NCBI RefSeq assembly: GCF_006476065.1
Contig: NZ_ML636798.1
Coordinates: 372,001-436,000 of the forward strand
Reading direction: 5' to 3'
DNA from: Cognatiluteimonas lumbrici
GTDB lineage: Bacteria; Pseudomonadota; Gammaproteobacteria; Xanthomonadales; Xanthomonadaceae
Length of the DNA stretch: 64,000 nucleotides
Positions 36,748 to 45,616 of the stretch are shown in pieces (the stretch's first letter is position 1; each line of letters begins with the position of its first letter). The notes under the pieces are model-generated. The model did not search any database. It was not told the DNA's origin and saw only the letters and a program-made list of their open reading frames with translations. Made by a program: the position numbers and the translations under genes.

Positions 36748-37212
36748 ATGGAGATCACCGACGCGCGCGTCGCCAGCATCCACTACACCCTCACCGACGA
36801 CGACGGCAATGTCATCGACAAGTCGCCGGAGAGCCAGCCGCTGAGCTACTTCCACGGCGCCGGCAACATCGTCCCGGGCCTGGAGAAGGCGCTGTCCGGC
36901 AAGCAGGCTGGCGACTCGATCAAGGTCGACGTCGAGCCCGAGGAAGGCTACGGCCAGCACAACGCGGCGCTGGTCAAGGACGTGCCGCGCGAGCTGTTCC
37001 AGGGCGTGGACAAGGTCGAGCCCGGCATGCAGTTCCATGCGCAGAGCGAGCGCGGCCCGCTGCTGGTGACGGTGGTCGAGGCGGGCGACGAGACCGTGCG
37101 CATCGACGGCAACCACCCGCTCGCCGGCAAGACCCTGCACTTCGACGTGTCGGTGGTGGACGTGCGCGAAGCCTCCGAGCAGGAAAAGGCCGAAGGCCGC
37201 GTCGCGGCCTAG
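36748..37212 (+). CDS. slyD: FKBP-type peptidyl-prolyl isomerase, SlyD-like
   Basis: The 154-aa protein has the SlyD layout: FKBP strand HYTLTDDDGNVIDKS, SYFHGAGNIVPGLEKAL, an inserted-flap chaperone domain (EEGYGQHNAALVKDVPRELF) and return strand FDVSVVDVREA. It lacks the His-rich metal tail of E. coli SlyD. It assists proline isomerisation and folding in the cytoplasm. CAGGAG 7 nt before the ATG supports the start. Its stop is part of a CTAG shared with the convergent small gene. Confidence 0.9.
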   Translation: MEITDARVASIHYTLTDDDGNVIDKSPESQPLSYFHGAGNIVPGLEKALSGKQAGDSIKVDVEPEEGYGQHNAALVKDVPRELFQGVDKVEPGMQFHAQSERGPLLVTVVEAGDETVRIDGNHPLAGKTLHFDVSVVDVREASEQEKAEGRVAA

Positions 37213-37463
37213 GTTTCCGCGGCGGCCGCCCGGGTCAGTTCCGCGGTCCACTCCTCGGCGAACGCGTGCACCTGGTCGGTGAGCCATTCGCGCATCTCCG
37301 TGGGCAGGGCGTAGGCCGCGGCCACGGAATCGGCCCTCAGCTTGCGCCATTCGTCGAGCACCGCGGTCGGGTCCGGGTGGCTGCGGACCAGCGCCCGCAG
37401 GGCCAGGTGCTGTACCGCCAGGCGGGCCTTGATGGCCCCCAGTTCGTCGCGCCAGTTGTCCAT
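37209..37463 (-). CDS. Small helical protein of unknown function
   Basis: The 84-aa product (MDNWRDELGAIKARLAVQHL...) appears all-helical, with no signal or membrane segment. The start at 37463 has GGAG at 6 nt; a GTG four codons upstream is also possible. Family not recognised. Stop shared through CTAG with slyD. Confidence 0.55.
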   Translation of the reverse strand: MDNWRDELGAIKARLAVQHLALRALVRSHPDPTAVLDEWRKLRADSVAAAYALPTEMREWLTDQVHAFAEEWTAELTRAAAAET

Positions 37464-37615
37464 GTCCTGCTCCACGACATTGGTTGGAAGGGGGAGTCGC
37501 AGTGCAACATCTAGGTGATGGCCTGGTGGTTTTCAAGGGCCGCGACGTCGTCATCCGGCGCACGCATCGCCCTGTCTAGACTCCGGCTCGGCAAGCCTGC
37601 CGCGGAGTCGCGCCG

Positions 37616-37924
37616 ATGCACCTGGTCCAGCTGTTCCTCCCGCTCAGGGACAACGCAGGCAAGCCGTTCCCGGCGGCCATGTACGGGGCGGTGCGCACGG
37701 AGCTGACCGACGCCTTCGGCGGGGTCACCGCCTACCAGCGGGCCCCGGCCACCGGCCTGTGGGAGAACCGAGAGGAGGACGTGCATCGCGACGAGCTGGT
37801 CCTGGTCGAGGTCATGGCGGAGACCCTCGACCGCGCGTGGTGGAAGCGCTTCTCGGGCGCGCTGGCCGCGCGCTTCCGCCAGGAGGAAATCCTCGTGCGC
37901 GCGCTTCCCTGCGAGTGGCTGTGA
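37616..37924 (+). CDS. Conserved hypothetical protein, 102 aa
   Basis: The product begins MHLVQLFLPLRDNAGKPFPA and has a compact alpha/beta pattern (GGVTAYQRAPATGLWE, ELVLVEVMAETLDRAWW). It resembles small dimeric alpha-beta-barrel proteins, but no function is known to me. The C-terminus ends EEILVRALPCEWL. It is convergent with the sugar dehydrogenase gene, 7 nt away. Confidence 0.6.
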   Translation: MHLVQLFLPLRDNAGKPFPAAMYGAVRTELTDAFGGVTAYQRAPATGLWENREEDVHRDELVLVEVMAETLDRAWWKRFSGALAARFRQEEILVRALPCEWL

Positions 37925-37931
37925 CCGGCGC

Positions 37932-39131
37932 TCAGGCGCCGGCGGGCGTGAGCTTCAGCAGCGCGCCGTCGCCGCCGCGGCTGCCGTCGCCGAGCAGCCA
38001 CAGGGCGCCGTCCGGGCCCTGTTCGACCTCGCGGATGCGCCGGCCCATGTCGAAGCGCTCGGCCTCGCGCGCGCTGTCGCCGTCGAACTCGATGCGCACC
38101 AGGGACTGCGACGACAGCCCGCCGATGAAGCCGTCGCCGCGCCACGCCGGGAACAGGTCGCCGTCGTAGAAGACCAGGCCCGCCGGGGAGATCACCGGGT
38201 TCCAGCTCACCACCGGCGCGCGGAATTCGGGGCGGGTGTGGTGGTCGGGGATGTCGCGGCCGTCGTAGTGGTCGCCATTGGAGACGATCGGGTAGCCGTA
38301 GTTGGCGCCGCGCTCGATCAGGTTGAGCTCGTCGCCGCCGCTCGGGCCCATCTCGTGCGCCCACAGGCGCCCGTCGGCGTCGAACGCGAGGCCGAGCACG
38401 TTGCGGTGGCCCAGGCTCCACACCTGCGCGGCCACGCCGCCCTGGTCGGCGAAGGGGTTGTCGGCGGGCACGCGGCCGTCGTCGTGCAGGCGCACGATCT
38501 TGCCGAGGTTGGTGCCCATGTCCTGCGCCGGGTCGAAGTGCTGGCGCTCGCTGGAGCTGATCCACAGCATGCCGTCGGGGCCGAAGGCGATGCGCTGGCC
38601 GAAATGACCGTTGCCGTCCAGCTTGGGCTGCTGGCGCCAGATCACCTCGAGGCCTTCCAGCGCGCCGCCGCCGGCCTCGTCCAGCGCCAGCCGCGCGCGC
38701 GCGACCGCGGACCCGAGCAGGCCGCCGTCGCCGACTTCGACGTAGCTGATGTACACGAGCCCGTTGCCCGCGTAGCCGGGATGCAGGACCACGTCGCCGA
38801 AGCCGCCCTGGCCGGCGCGACGCGTTTCCGGCACGCCGGTGACTTCGCCGATGGCGCCGCTGGCCGGGTCGAACAGCTTCAGGCGGCCGCCCATCTCGGT
38901 CACCAGCAGGCGGCCGTCGGGCAGGAAGGTCATGGCCCAGGGGTGGTCGAAGCTGGCGACTTCCGCGGTCTCGAAGCCTTCGCCCCGTGACGGGTCGCGC
39001 GGTGCATCCGCGGCATTCGCGTCGCCGGCGGGCGCCGGCTGCGGGGCATCGCCGTTCTCGCCCGACGGGCCACCGCAGGCGGTCAGTGCGACCACGGTTC
39101 CGAGGAACAACGCATTCAGGAGCTGGCGCAT
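37932..39131 (-). CDS. PQQ-dependent sugar dehydrogenase lipoprotein (YliI/Asd-like)
   Basis: The 399-aa product has a lipoprotein signal (lipobox LTAC) and a low-complexity linker, then a six-bladed propeller of the soluble aldose dehydrogenase family: HPWAMTFLPDGRLLVTEMGG, GGFGDVVLHPGYAGNGLVY, GHFGQRIAFGPDGMLWISSS, SLGHRNVLGLAFD and ELNLIERGANYGYPIVS. These bind PQQ and calcium and oxidise aldoses in the periplasm. It is the last gene of a four-gene minus-strand operon (31-nt spacing to the D-aminoacylase). Confidence 0.85.
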   Translation of the reverse strand: MRQLLNALFLGTVVALTACGGPSGENGDAPQPAPAGDANAADAPRDPSRGEGFETAEVASFDHPWAMTFLPDGRLLVTEMGGRLKLFDPASGAIGEVTGVPETRRAGQGGFGDVVLHPGYAGNGLVYISYVEVGDGGLLGSAVARARLALDEAGGGALEGLEVIWRQQPKLDGNGHFGQRIAFGPDGMLWISSSERQHFDPAQDMGTNLGKIVRLHDDGRVPADNPFADQGGVAAQVWSLGHRNVLGLAFDADGRLWAHEMGPSGGDELNLIERGANYGYPIVSNGDHYDGRDIPDHHTRPEFRAPVVSWNPVISPAGLVFYDGDLFPAWRGDGFIGGLSSQSLVRIEFDGDSAREAERFDMGRRIREVEQGPDGALWLLGDGSRGGDGALLKLTPAGA

Positions 39132-39161
39132 GGGCCTGCCTCCGGCGTGGGGGTCAGCGGA

Positions 39162-40727
39162 TCATAGTCCAGCGCGGCGCAGCAGCCTGCCCGGGCGCCC
39201 GACCGCTTCACGCGCCTCGAACGCGGGCTCGCCGTTGACCACCACCAGGTCGAAGCCTTCCGCCCAGGCCTTCGGATCCACGTAGTCCGCGCGGGCACGC
39301 ACCTTCGACGGATCGAACAGCACCAGGTCGGCGCTGGCCCCCGTCCGGATCGTGCCGCGATCGGCCAGGCCGAGGATCGATGCCGGGAGCGCGGTGGCCT
39401 TGCGCACCGCTTCCTCCAGCGCAAGCCGCCCGCTCGCCGCGAACTCCTCGATGAAGCGCGCGAAGGTGCCGGCGGAACGCGGGTGGCTGCCCCCCGGGGA
39501 GCCGTCGCTGCCCAGCGCCACCTTTGGATCGAGCAGCAAGCGGTCCTGCAGTGCCCGGTCCATCACGAAGTGGGCGGCCTGGCCGCCGCCGGGGCCGATC
39601 TCGAGCAGCAGGTCGGGGTAGGGCAGGCCGCGCTCGGCGGCAACCTGTGCCAGGGTCTTGCCGGCGTGCGGGCCGGTACCGAACAGCAGCGCCTCCGGGC
39701 CGTTGCGCTGCTCCATGCGCCGTTGCAGCCAGGCGCGCAGTTCGTCGTGGCGCGCCGCGCGAACTTCGTCGTAGTCGCTCGGCGGCAGCGCCCACTCCGG
39801 GAACATGATCGCGACGCCGGTGTAGCTCGCCTCGTAGGGGTAGGCGTCGGCGGTAAGCGGCTGCGCCGGCGTGCGCAGCGACTGCATGAAGTCCAGCAGC
39901 GCCTCCGCCTCCTCGACGCCCTTGCCGTAGACCATCTTCAGGTGCGACACGTGTGCGCGCGCGGGACCGCTGGCGGCGACCAGCTCGCGGATGGACTCGC
40001 GCACGTCGCCGGCGTCCTCGTTGCGCATGTGGCTCATGGCGACGCCGTTGGCGCGCGCGATCACCGGGCCGAGGCCGGCGAGCTCGCGCGTTTCCGCGTA
40101 GCGCCCGGGAACGTATTCGAGGCCGGTGGACATGCCGAACGCGCCGCTGCGCAGGTCGTGCTCCAGGATCGCCTGCAGCCGCGCGAGCTGCGCATCGGAA
40201 GGCCGGCGGGTGCCGTCGTCGATGCCGGCGCGCCGGCGCAAGGCGCCGTGCCCGGAGAGCGTGGCCACGTTGACGTCCAGCGTGGCCTGCGCGACCGCGT
40301 CCATCCAGGCCGGCAGGCTCTCCGGTTCACGGCCCTTGTCGGGCAGCGACGGGCTTCCGCCGTCCTGACCGAGCAGCACGGTGGTCACGCCCATCGCGAG
40401 GAACTGGGTATAGGCCGTCTCGAGCGGGTCGCCATGCGTGTGCAGGTCGATGAAACCCGGCGCCAGCACGCGCCCGCCGCCCTCGACCACGCGCAGGCCG
40501 CGCGCGTCGCCAGCGGGGATGCGCCCGATCCGCTCGATGCGGCCGTCGCGCACCAGCACGTCGGCGTTGCGCGCCGGCGCGCCGCTGCCGTCCACCAACA
40601 GGACGTCGCGCAGCAGCAGGCCGCCCGCCGGCGCGGATCTGCATCCTCCCAGTCCGAGCGGCACCAGTGCGCAGGCCCCGCCTGCCGCCACCGCCCCGAG
40701 GAATTCGCGCCTGCTCCAGCCCGCCAT
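39162..40727 (-). CDS. N-acyl-D-amino-acid deacylase (D-aminoacylase), Tat-exported
   Basis: The 521-aa protein has a Tat signal (SRREFLGAVAAGG) with a following cysteine that could be lipidated. The amidohydrolase metal site is seen in GFIDLHTHGDP, with later SHMRNE, HVSHLKMV and the aspartate in LGSDGSPGGSHPRS. It hydrolyses N-acyl-D-amino acids or D-residue peptides. The start lies 10 nt after the S9 peptidase stop, within the same operon. Dihydroorotase-like relatives were considered, but the FMSTGLEYVPG segment (here FGMSTGLEYVPG) is typical of D-aminoacylases. Confidence 0.85.
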   Translation of the reverse strand: MAGWSRREFLGAVAAGGACALVPLGLGGCRSAPAGGLLLRDVLLVDGSGAPARNADVLVRDGRIERIGRIPAGDARGLRVVEGGGRVLAPGFIDLHTHGDPLETAYTQFLAMGVTTVLLGQDGGSPSLPDKGREPESLPAWMDAVAQATLDVNVATLSGHGALRRRAGIDDGTRRPSDAQLARLQAILEHDLRSGAFGMSTGLEYVPGRYAETRELAGLGPVIARANGVAMSHMRNEDAGDVRESIRELVAASGPARAHVSHLKMVYGKGVEEAEALLDFMQSLRTPAQPLTADAYPYEASYTGVAIMFPEWALPPSDYDEVRAARHDELRAWLQRRMEQRNGPEALLFGTGPHAGKTLAQVAAERGLPYPDLLLEIGPGGGQAAHFVMDRALQDRLLLDPKVALGSDGSPGGSHPRSAGTFARFIEEFAASGRLALEEAVRKATALPASILGLADRGTIRTGASADLVLFDPSKVRARADYVDPKAWAEGFDLVVVNGEPAFEAREAVGRPGRLLRRAGL

Positions 40728-40737
40728 GCCGCCTCCG

Positions 40738-42672
40738 CTACCGGTTGCCGATGTGCTTTGCGAGGAACGCTTCGAGGCGCCGGTAGAACTCGGCGTTGTT
40801 CCCGTCCTTGTAGAACCCGTGCGCCTCGCCCGGCACGGCCATCCACTCCGGTGCGTTGCCGGCCCGTTCCAGCGCCTGCTTCATCGCCACGGCTTGCGAG
40901 TACGGGGTGCGCTTGTCGATCTCGCCGTGCGCGAGCAGCACCGGTGCGCGGATGCGATCCGCGAGCCCGGTCGGGGAATTGGCCTTCAGCGTCGCCGGGT
41001 CGCTGCCGACCGTGCGCGCGAAATAGTTGCGGCCGGCGGCGTAGGAGGCGGCGTCGCTCTTGCTGGTGAACACCTCGAGGTCGTACAACCCGGACAGCCC
41101 CGCCGCGCACTTGATCAGTTCAGGCGCGCGCGCGGCGGTCATCATCGCCGAGTAGGCGCCGAAGCTGGCCCCGTACGCGCAGATGCGGTCGGCGTCGGCA
41201 AAGCCCTGCGCGATCGCCCAGCGCACGCCGTCGAGCAGGTCGTCCTGGATGCGCGTGCCCCACTGCTGGAACCCGGCCTCCTCGAAGTCGTAGCCGCGCC
41301 CGAGGCTGCCGCGGTAGTTCACCTGCAGCACCAGGTAGCCGCGGCTGGCCAGGAACTGGGCGTCGGTGTCGAAGCTCCAGCGGTCGCCGTCGGCGTGCGG
41401 GCCGCCGTGCGGCAGCAGCACCATCGGCAGGTCGCGCGGCTCCTGCACGCCCTCGGGCAGGGTCAGGTAGCCGTCCAGCTCCATCCCGTCGCTGGCCTTG
41501 AAGCGGAAGTAGCGGCGCTCGCCCATGCGGGCCGGGTCGATCGCCTCGCGCGCGGCAAACAGCAGCGAGACCTTGGCCTGCCTGCGGTCGTACAGGTACC
41601 AGGCGCCGGGATCGCGGTCGCTGTACACGTACAGCAGCGACAGGTTGCCGTCCGAGGTGTGGTTGGCGTACGTGACGTACATGCCCGGGAAGGACTGCGC
41701 CAGCATCCGGTGCTCGCGCGCGTCCTCCGACTCCGGGTCGAAGTAGACCATCCGCGGAACGCCGTGCATGAAGGTGGCGGCGAACGGCTGCAGTTCCGCA
41801 TTCCATTCGACGTCGCCGACGCTGCCGAAGGCGTCGCTCGCCAGGACGGTGCGCGTTCCGCCCGAGAGGTCGCTCTTCACCAGCGAGGCCGGACCGCCGT
41901 CGACGCTGAGCAGGGCGTAGACCGCGTCGCCGGCGCCGGTCAGCGCGAACGGAGTGAACTTGCCACCGACGCGCGCGGGCGGGACCGGTTGCCAGTCCTT
42001 GCCTTCGGCGTTGGCTTCGTACAGCAGGTGGTGGTTCTCGTTGTCGGTCCCCCAGGCGAACCGCGGCACGCCGGCCGGGTCGAGCACGAACGCGAGGTCG
42101 CGCACGCCTATGTCGGCGACGAGCCGGTGGGTGGCGCGCACGGTGTCGACGTCGTAGAGCATCGAGCGATCGCTGTCGTGCGACAGGCGGCGCATGTAGA
42201 AGTGGTCGTTCGGGGTCGCCGGCAGGCCGTCGATGTAGCCGTAGCCGCGGCCGATCCCGCGGGTACGGGTGGACTGCTGCCAGCCGTAGACGTAGGTCTG
42301 GTTGCTGCCGTCGTAGTCGGTGGCGATGATCTCGCCCATGGGTAGCGGCTTCTCGCGCGAGCCGATCATGCGGCCCTTGGCCACCAGCAGCCGCCTGTCG
42401 CTGACCCAGTAGGTCTGGACCGGGAGTTCGTAGCGCGGCATGCGCAGGAACGCGGTCTGCTTCATGTCGGCGACCTGGTAGACCACGATGGCGTAGTTGC
42501 CTTCGCCAAGGTTGACCGAGACCGCGATGTGCGCGCCGTCCGGCGACAGTCGCGGCGAACTCACCTTGGCGGCGGCGGCGAATGCCTCCACGGGCACCGG
42601 CTCGGCCGCCTGCGCAGGCAACGTCGACACGGCAAGCACGACCGCCAGCGCGGCCCTGGTCCACTGCATCAT
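40738..42672 (-). CDS. Exported prolyl oligopeptidase-family peptidase (S9)
   Basis: The 644-aa protein has a signal peptide (ALAVVLAVSTLPAQA), a beta-propeller N-terminal half and an alpha/beta-hydrolase C-terminal domain with catalytic Ser in GASFGAYSAMM, Asp in LLAHGEID and His in GEAHGFYKDGN. The oxyanion segment LLPHGGPHADGD is present. It is related to acylaminoacyl/dipeptidyl peptidases (S9C-type). The first of two adjacent ATG codons (42672) follows GGGGAG. It lies 22 nt downstream of the beta-lactamase-fold gene. Confidence 0.9.
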   Translation of the reverse strand: MMQWTRAALAVVLAVSTLPAQAAEPVPVEAFAAAAKVSSPRLSPDGAHIAVSVNLGEGNYAIVVYQVADMKQTAFLRMPRYELPVQTYWVSDRRLLVAKGRMIGSREKPLPMGEIIATDYDGSNQTYVYGWQQSTRTRGIGRGYGYIDGLPATPNDHFYMRRLSHDSDRSMLYDVDTVRATHRLVADIGVRDLAFVLDPAGVPRFAWGTDNENHHLLYEANAEGKDWQPVPPARVGGKFTPFALTGAGDAVYALLSVDGGPASLVKSDLSGGTRTVLASDAFGSVGDVEWNAELQPFAATFMHGVPRMVYFDPESEDAREHRMLAQSFPGMYVTYANHTSDGNLSLLYVYSDRDPGAWYLYDRRQAKVSLLFAAREAIDPARMGERRYFRFKASDGMELDGYLTLPEGVQEPRDLPMVLLPHGGPHADGDRWSFDTDAQFLASRGYLVLQVNYRGSLGRGYDFEEAGFQQWGTRIQDDLLDGVRWAIAQGFADADRICAYGASFGAYSAMMTAARAPELIKCAAGLSGLYDLEVFTSKSDAASYAAGRNYFARTVGSDPATLKANSPTGLADRIRAPVLLAHGEIDKRTPYSQAVAMKQALERAGNAPEWMAVPGEAHGFYKDGNNAEFYRRLEAFLAKHIGNR

Positions 42673-42694
42673 CCGGCTCCCCTCCGGCTTCGGC

Positions 42695-44305
42695 TCAGTC
42701 CGCCGACGGCAACAGGTATACCACCCGGCAGGCCGCGGCATCGAAATTGTCCACGCCATCCGGCGCGGCGATGGCGCTGCCGAGCACGCGCACGGTGGCG
42801 GTGGGCGAGGTGCCGACCAGGCCCATGGCTTCGTCGTGCGCCGGCTGGTTGCCGATGTCCATGTCGAACACGAACACGTGGTCGCCCGCCGTGTCGCGCA
42901 CCGCGAGCCCCATGTGTTCCGGATGCGCGGAGGCGTGCACCAGCGCGCCGGTGACGTCGAGCAGCGGAGCGTGGTCGCGCGCGGGGCCGGCCTCGGCTTC
43001 GGGCGCCAGCGCCGCGATGCGTTCGTGCCCGTCGGGCAGGGTGGAGGCCGCGTGCCGCTCGAGCGCGGCCACGCAGGAGTCGGCGAGCGGCGATCCGCCG
43101 CGCGCGAGTTCTTCCTCGACGGCGCTGAACGCCGAGCGCCCGCCCAGCCGTTCGGGCGGCATGCCGGTCGCGAACCAGGCCACGCCGGTGCCGCCTTCCA
43201 GGTCCAGCCACAGCCCGGACTGCAGGCCATAGGCGGAGCCGGAATGCCCGACCCGCGCGATGCCGTCCCCGAAGGGATCGTCGCGGCAGCCCTCCACCGG
43301 GGTGGCCAGCGTCTGCATCGCCAGGCCGTAGCGGCAGAAGAAGCCGGTGCCGAGGTCGCCGGTGTCCTCCTCGTAGGTGAGGCCGTCGCCAGGCGCGTAC
43401 CGCCACAGTGGCGTCGCGAGCGTGCGCACCGATGCGGGCGACAGCAGGCGCACGCCGTCGAGCTCGCCGCCGTTGAGCAGCATGCGGCCGATGCGCGCCA
43501 GCCCGTTGGCGGAGATGCGCAGGCCGCCCTGCGGCGAGAACAGCGCGCCGTTCTCGCCGGCGCGCCACTGCGCGAGGTCGCAGCTGCCGTCCTCCGCCGC
43601 GATCACCGGGCAGTCCGGGCGGCTGCCGTGCAGGTCGTCCTTGGCGGGCGCGCCGTCGCCGTCGTAGATCACCACCGCGCGCGCCGCCGTGGCGTCGTCG
43701 CAACCGGCCCAGTTGAAGCAGGCCTCCACCCCGAGCGGTGCCAGCACCAGGCGCTCCATCATCCGGTCGAAGCGCTCGCCGGTGGCGCGCTCCATGATCT
43801 GCGCCACCAGCGGGAAATTGAGGTTGGTGTAGCGGAACCAGGTACCGGGTGCATGTTGCGTGTCCCAGGCCCGCTGGTCCTCGAGGAGGGTGCGCAGCTC
43901 GCCGCCCAGCGGCGTCTGCCAGTAGCCGGCGGCGTCGGTCAGGCTGGAGCGATGCGAGAGCAGCATGCGCAGCGTGACCGGCGTGTCCGGGAAGGCCGGG
44001 TTGCGCAGCGGGAAGCCGAGCAGCTCGCCGGCGTCGGCGTCGAGGTCGAGCCGGCCGGCCTCGACCAGCCGCATCACCCCGATCGCGGTCACCAGCTTCG
44101 AGATCGAGGCGATGCGCACCGGGTCGTCGGCGGTCACCGCGCGGCCGGCCTCGCGGTCGGCGAAGCCGCGCGCGTCGACATCGGTGACGCCGGCGCGGTC
44201 GAAGGACACGCGCACGGTGGCCACGGGATCGCCCGCAAGCGCCACCGGCGCGACGAGCATCAGCAGTGAGGCCAGGAAAAACGGGAGCGAGGCGGTCCGG
44301 GTCAT
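42695..44305 (-). CDS. Exported serine hydrolase of the beta-lactamase (class C) fold
   Basis: The 536-aa protein has a signal peptide ending near PVALAGDP. The penicillin-binding-like motifs are SISK (SxxK, after VRIA), YTN in [11 protein letters not shown], and HSGSAYG (KTG equivalent). Such proteins act as D-amino-acid esterases, peptidases or carboxypeptidases. It opens an operon with S9 peptidase, D-aminoacylase and sugar dehydrogenase genes. A C-terminal extension of about 120 residues is of unknown role. Confidence 0.85.
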   Translation of the reverse strand: MTRTASLPFFLASLLMLVAPVALAGDPVATVRVSFDRAGVTDVDARGFADREAGRAVTADDPVRIASISKLVTAIGVMRLVEAGRLDLDADAGELLGFPLRNPAFPDTPVTLRMLLSHRSSLTDAAGYWQTPLGGELRTLLEDQRAWDTQHAPGTWFRYTNLNFPLVAQIMERATGERFDRMMERLVLAPLGVEACFNWAGCDDATAARAVVIYDGDGAPAKDDLHGSRPDCPVIAAEDGSCDLAQWRAGENGALFSPQGGLRISANGLARIGRMLLNGGELDGVRLLSPASVRTLATPLWRYAPGDGLTYEEDTGDLGTGFFCRYGLAMQTLATPVEGCRDDPFGDGIARVGHSGSAYGLQSGLWLDLEGGTGVAWFATGMPPERLGGRSAFSAVEEELARGGSPLADSCVAALERHAASTLPDGHERIAALAPEAEAGPARDHAPLLDVTGALVHASAHPEHMGLAVRDTAGDHVFVFDMDIGNQPAHDEAMGLVGTSPTATVRVLGSAIAAPDGVDNFDAAACRVVYLLPSAD

Positions 44306-44326
44306 GCCCCGATGTTAGCCGCCCCG

Positions 44327-44572
44327 TCAGCGGTGCACCACGTTGCCGTCCGCGTCCACTACCAGGCGCACGCGGCGGCCGTCGTAATAGAAGGTGGCGC
44401 GGTAGAGGCCGGCGTCCTCGCCGATGCCGCGTTCGCACAGCACGGTGACCTTGCGGTCGTCCATCAGGCGCTGGAATTCCGCTGGCGGCAGGCCCAGGCC
44501 GCGCGCCACCAGCGCACCGTCGACTTCGATCTCCTGCGGTCCCGCAAGCTCGAGCGGAATGGTTCTTCCCAT
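44327..44572 (-). CDS. Small DUF6522-type protein (paralogue 2)
   Basis: The 81-aa protein shares EIEVDGALVARGLGLPPAEF, VTVLCERGIGED and YRATFYYDGRRVRLVV with the gene at 27132-27386. The start at 44572 is supported by that alignment and by the promoter geometry: an FNR-type box is centred exactly 41.5 bp upstream and GATGCT stands at the -10 place, as for paralogue 1. Function is unknown; regulation by oxygen or nitrogen oxides is inferred. Confidence 0.7.
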   Translation of the reverse strand: MGRTIPLELAGPQEIEVDGALVARGLGLPPAEFQRLMDDRKVTVLCERGIGEDAGLYRATFYYDGRRVRLVVDADGNVVHR

Positions 44573-44606
44573 GCTCGCAGCATCGCGCGGGCGGCCATGG
44601 ACCGCC

Positions 44607-44620
44607 ATGACCTGGATCAG
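44607..44620. promoter_or_regulatory. FNR/DNR-type box B (ATGACCTGGATCAG)
   Basis: The TGA-N6-TCA core is intact; the outer T and A of TTGA-N6-TCAA are changed. It is centred 41.5 bp before the second DUF6522 start. It falls in the 75-nt gap behind the ArsR gene. Confidence 0.6.
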
Positions 44621-44647
44621 GTGCGCGGCGCTCGGGCGGCGCGGACC

Positions 44648-44995
44648 TCAGGCATCGTCTTCGACCAGCGCCTGCAGCCGTGCGATGGCGTCGTCCCAGC
44701 GCGACTCGATGGCGTCGAGCTGCCGGCGGGCGGCATCCAGCCGGCGAGGACGCAGCCGCCAGACGTGCTCGCGCCCGCGGCGCTCGCCGGACACCAGTCC
44801 TGCACCGGCCAGCGTGGCCAGGTGCTTGCTCACCGCCTGGCGGGTCACGCCGGTGCCCTCGGCCAGGCGCACGACGGGCAGGGGGCCGTGCTCGGACAGG
44901 CGCGCGAGGAGGCGCAGCCGCACCGGATCGCCGAGCGCGGCGAACACCGGCGCGGCGTCCGCGGGATCGCGGCGGCGGCGCGGCCTGGCGCTCAC
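44648..44995 (-). CDS. ArsR-family transcriptional regulator
   Basis: The 115-aa protein is a winged-helix repressor: PVFAALGDPVRLRLLARLSE, then the recognition helix region GTGVTRQAVSKHLATLAGAGL and the wing GERRGREHVWRL. No metal-binding cysteines are visible, so it is of the non-metal type usually paired with SRPBCC proteins. The GTG start overlaps the stop of the SRPBCC gene (GTGA). It probably represses its own operon through the inverted repeat at 45489-45504. Confidence 0.85.
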   Translation of the reverse strand: MSARPRRRRDPADAAPVFAALGDPVRLRLLARLSEHGPLPVVRLAEGTGVTRQAVSKHLATLAGAGLVSGERRGREHVWRLRPRRLDAARRQLDAIESRWDDAIARLQALVEDDA

Positions 44996-45486
44996 GCGTC
45001 GTCCTGCGCCAGGTACTTCGCGATCAGGCCGGCCTGGGCTTCCCAGCCGCCGGTGTTGTCGCGGATCGCCTGCGCTCGGCGTGCCAGCGGCACGCGCTCG
45101 AAGCCGGACTCGGTGATGGCCAGGCGCACGCCGCCATCGGTTTCCTCGAGCGCGAACTCGACCAGGGTGGTTTCGTCGTCCGGCGCATCCGGACCGACAT
45201 CGGTGCCGCCGGGATGCCAGCGGAACGACAGCAGCCGCATCGGTTCGACGCGCTCCACCAGCAACACGAACGCGACGCCGTCGTAGGGTTCCTGGAACTT
45301 CGCGATCTCCGGGTCCACGCGGGTCGGGCGGATCCTCGCCTGCAGCCGCGCGCCGGGCGCGAATGCGCCATCCACCTCCGCGCCGAACCAGTGCCCGAAG
45401 CGCTCCGAGTCGGCGATGGCCTGCCAGACCCGTTCCAGCGGCGCCTTCAGCACCACCTGTTTCACGATCGTGTTCGCGCTTGTCAT
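44992..45486 (-). CDS. SRPBCC / AHSA1 domain protein
   Basis: The 164-aa product has the START-like fold signature: VLKAPLERVWQAIADSERFGHWFGAEVDG at the N-terminus and the long C-terminal helix GGWEAQAGLIAKYLAQ. Such proteins bind hydrophobic ligands; the ligand is unknown. ATG 45486 lies just inside the operator and follows GGGAGG. First gene of a two-gene operon with arsR, whose start overlaps its end. Confidence 0.85.
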   Translation of the reverse strand: MTSANTIVKQVVLKAPLERVWQAIADSERFGHWFGAEVDGAFAPGARLQARIRPTRVDPEIAKFQEPYDGVAFVLLVERVEPMRLLSFRWHPGGTDVGPDAPDDETTLVEFALEETDGGVRLAITESGFERVPLARRAQAIRDNTGGWEAQAGLIAKYLAQDDA

Positions 45487-45488
45487 AT

Positions 45489-45504
45489 GCAACCTCCCGG
45501 TTGC
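45489..45504 (-). promoter_or_regulatory. ArsR operator, inverted repeat GCAACC-N4-GGTTGC
   Basis: A perfect 6-bp inverted repeat lies between the -10 and the start codon of the SRPBCC-arsR operon and includes the ribosome site. Bound repressor would cover the transcription start. GCAACC/GGTTGC repeats are usual for ArsR regulators paired with SRPBCC proteins. Confidence 0.65.
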
Positions 45505-45509
45505 GATTT

Positions 45510-45538
45510 AAGGTAGCGCCGCCGGGCGTGCGATGCAA
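45510..45538 (-). promoter_or_regulatory. Sigma70-type promoter of the SRPBCC-arsR operon
   Basis: On the minus strand TTGCAT (45533-45538), 17 nt, TACCTT (45510-45515). The predicted start falls within the operator. Confidence 0.5.
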
Positions 45539-45616
45539 GCCCCACGGCGGGCGGGGATTCGGATATAAAGCCGCGACGGGTCCATGGCGGGCCCGGCAAC
45601 CAACAGGGGACATTGC

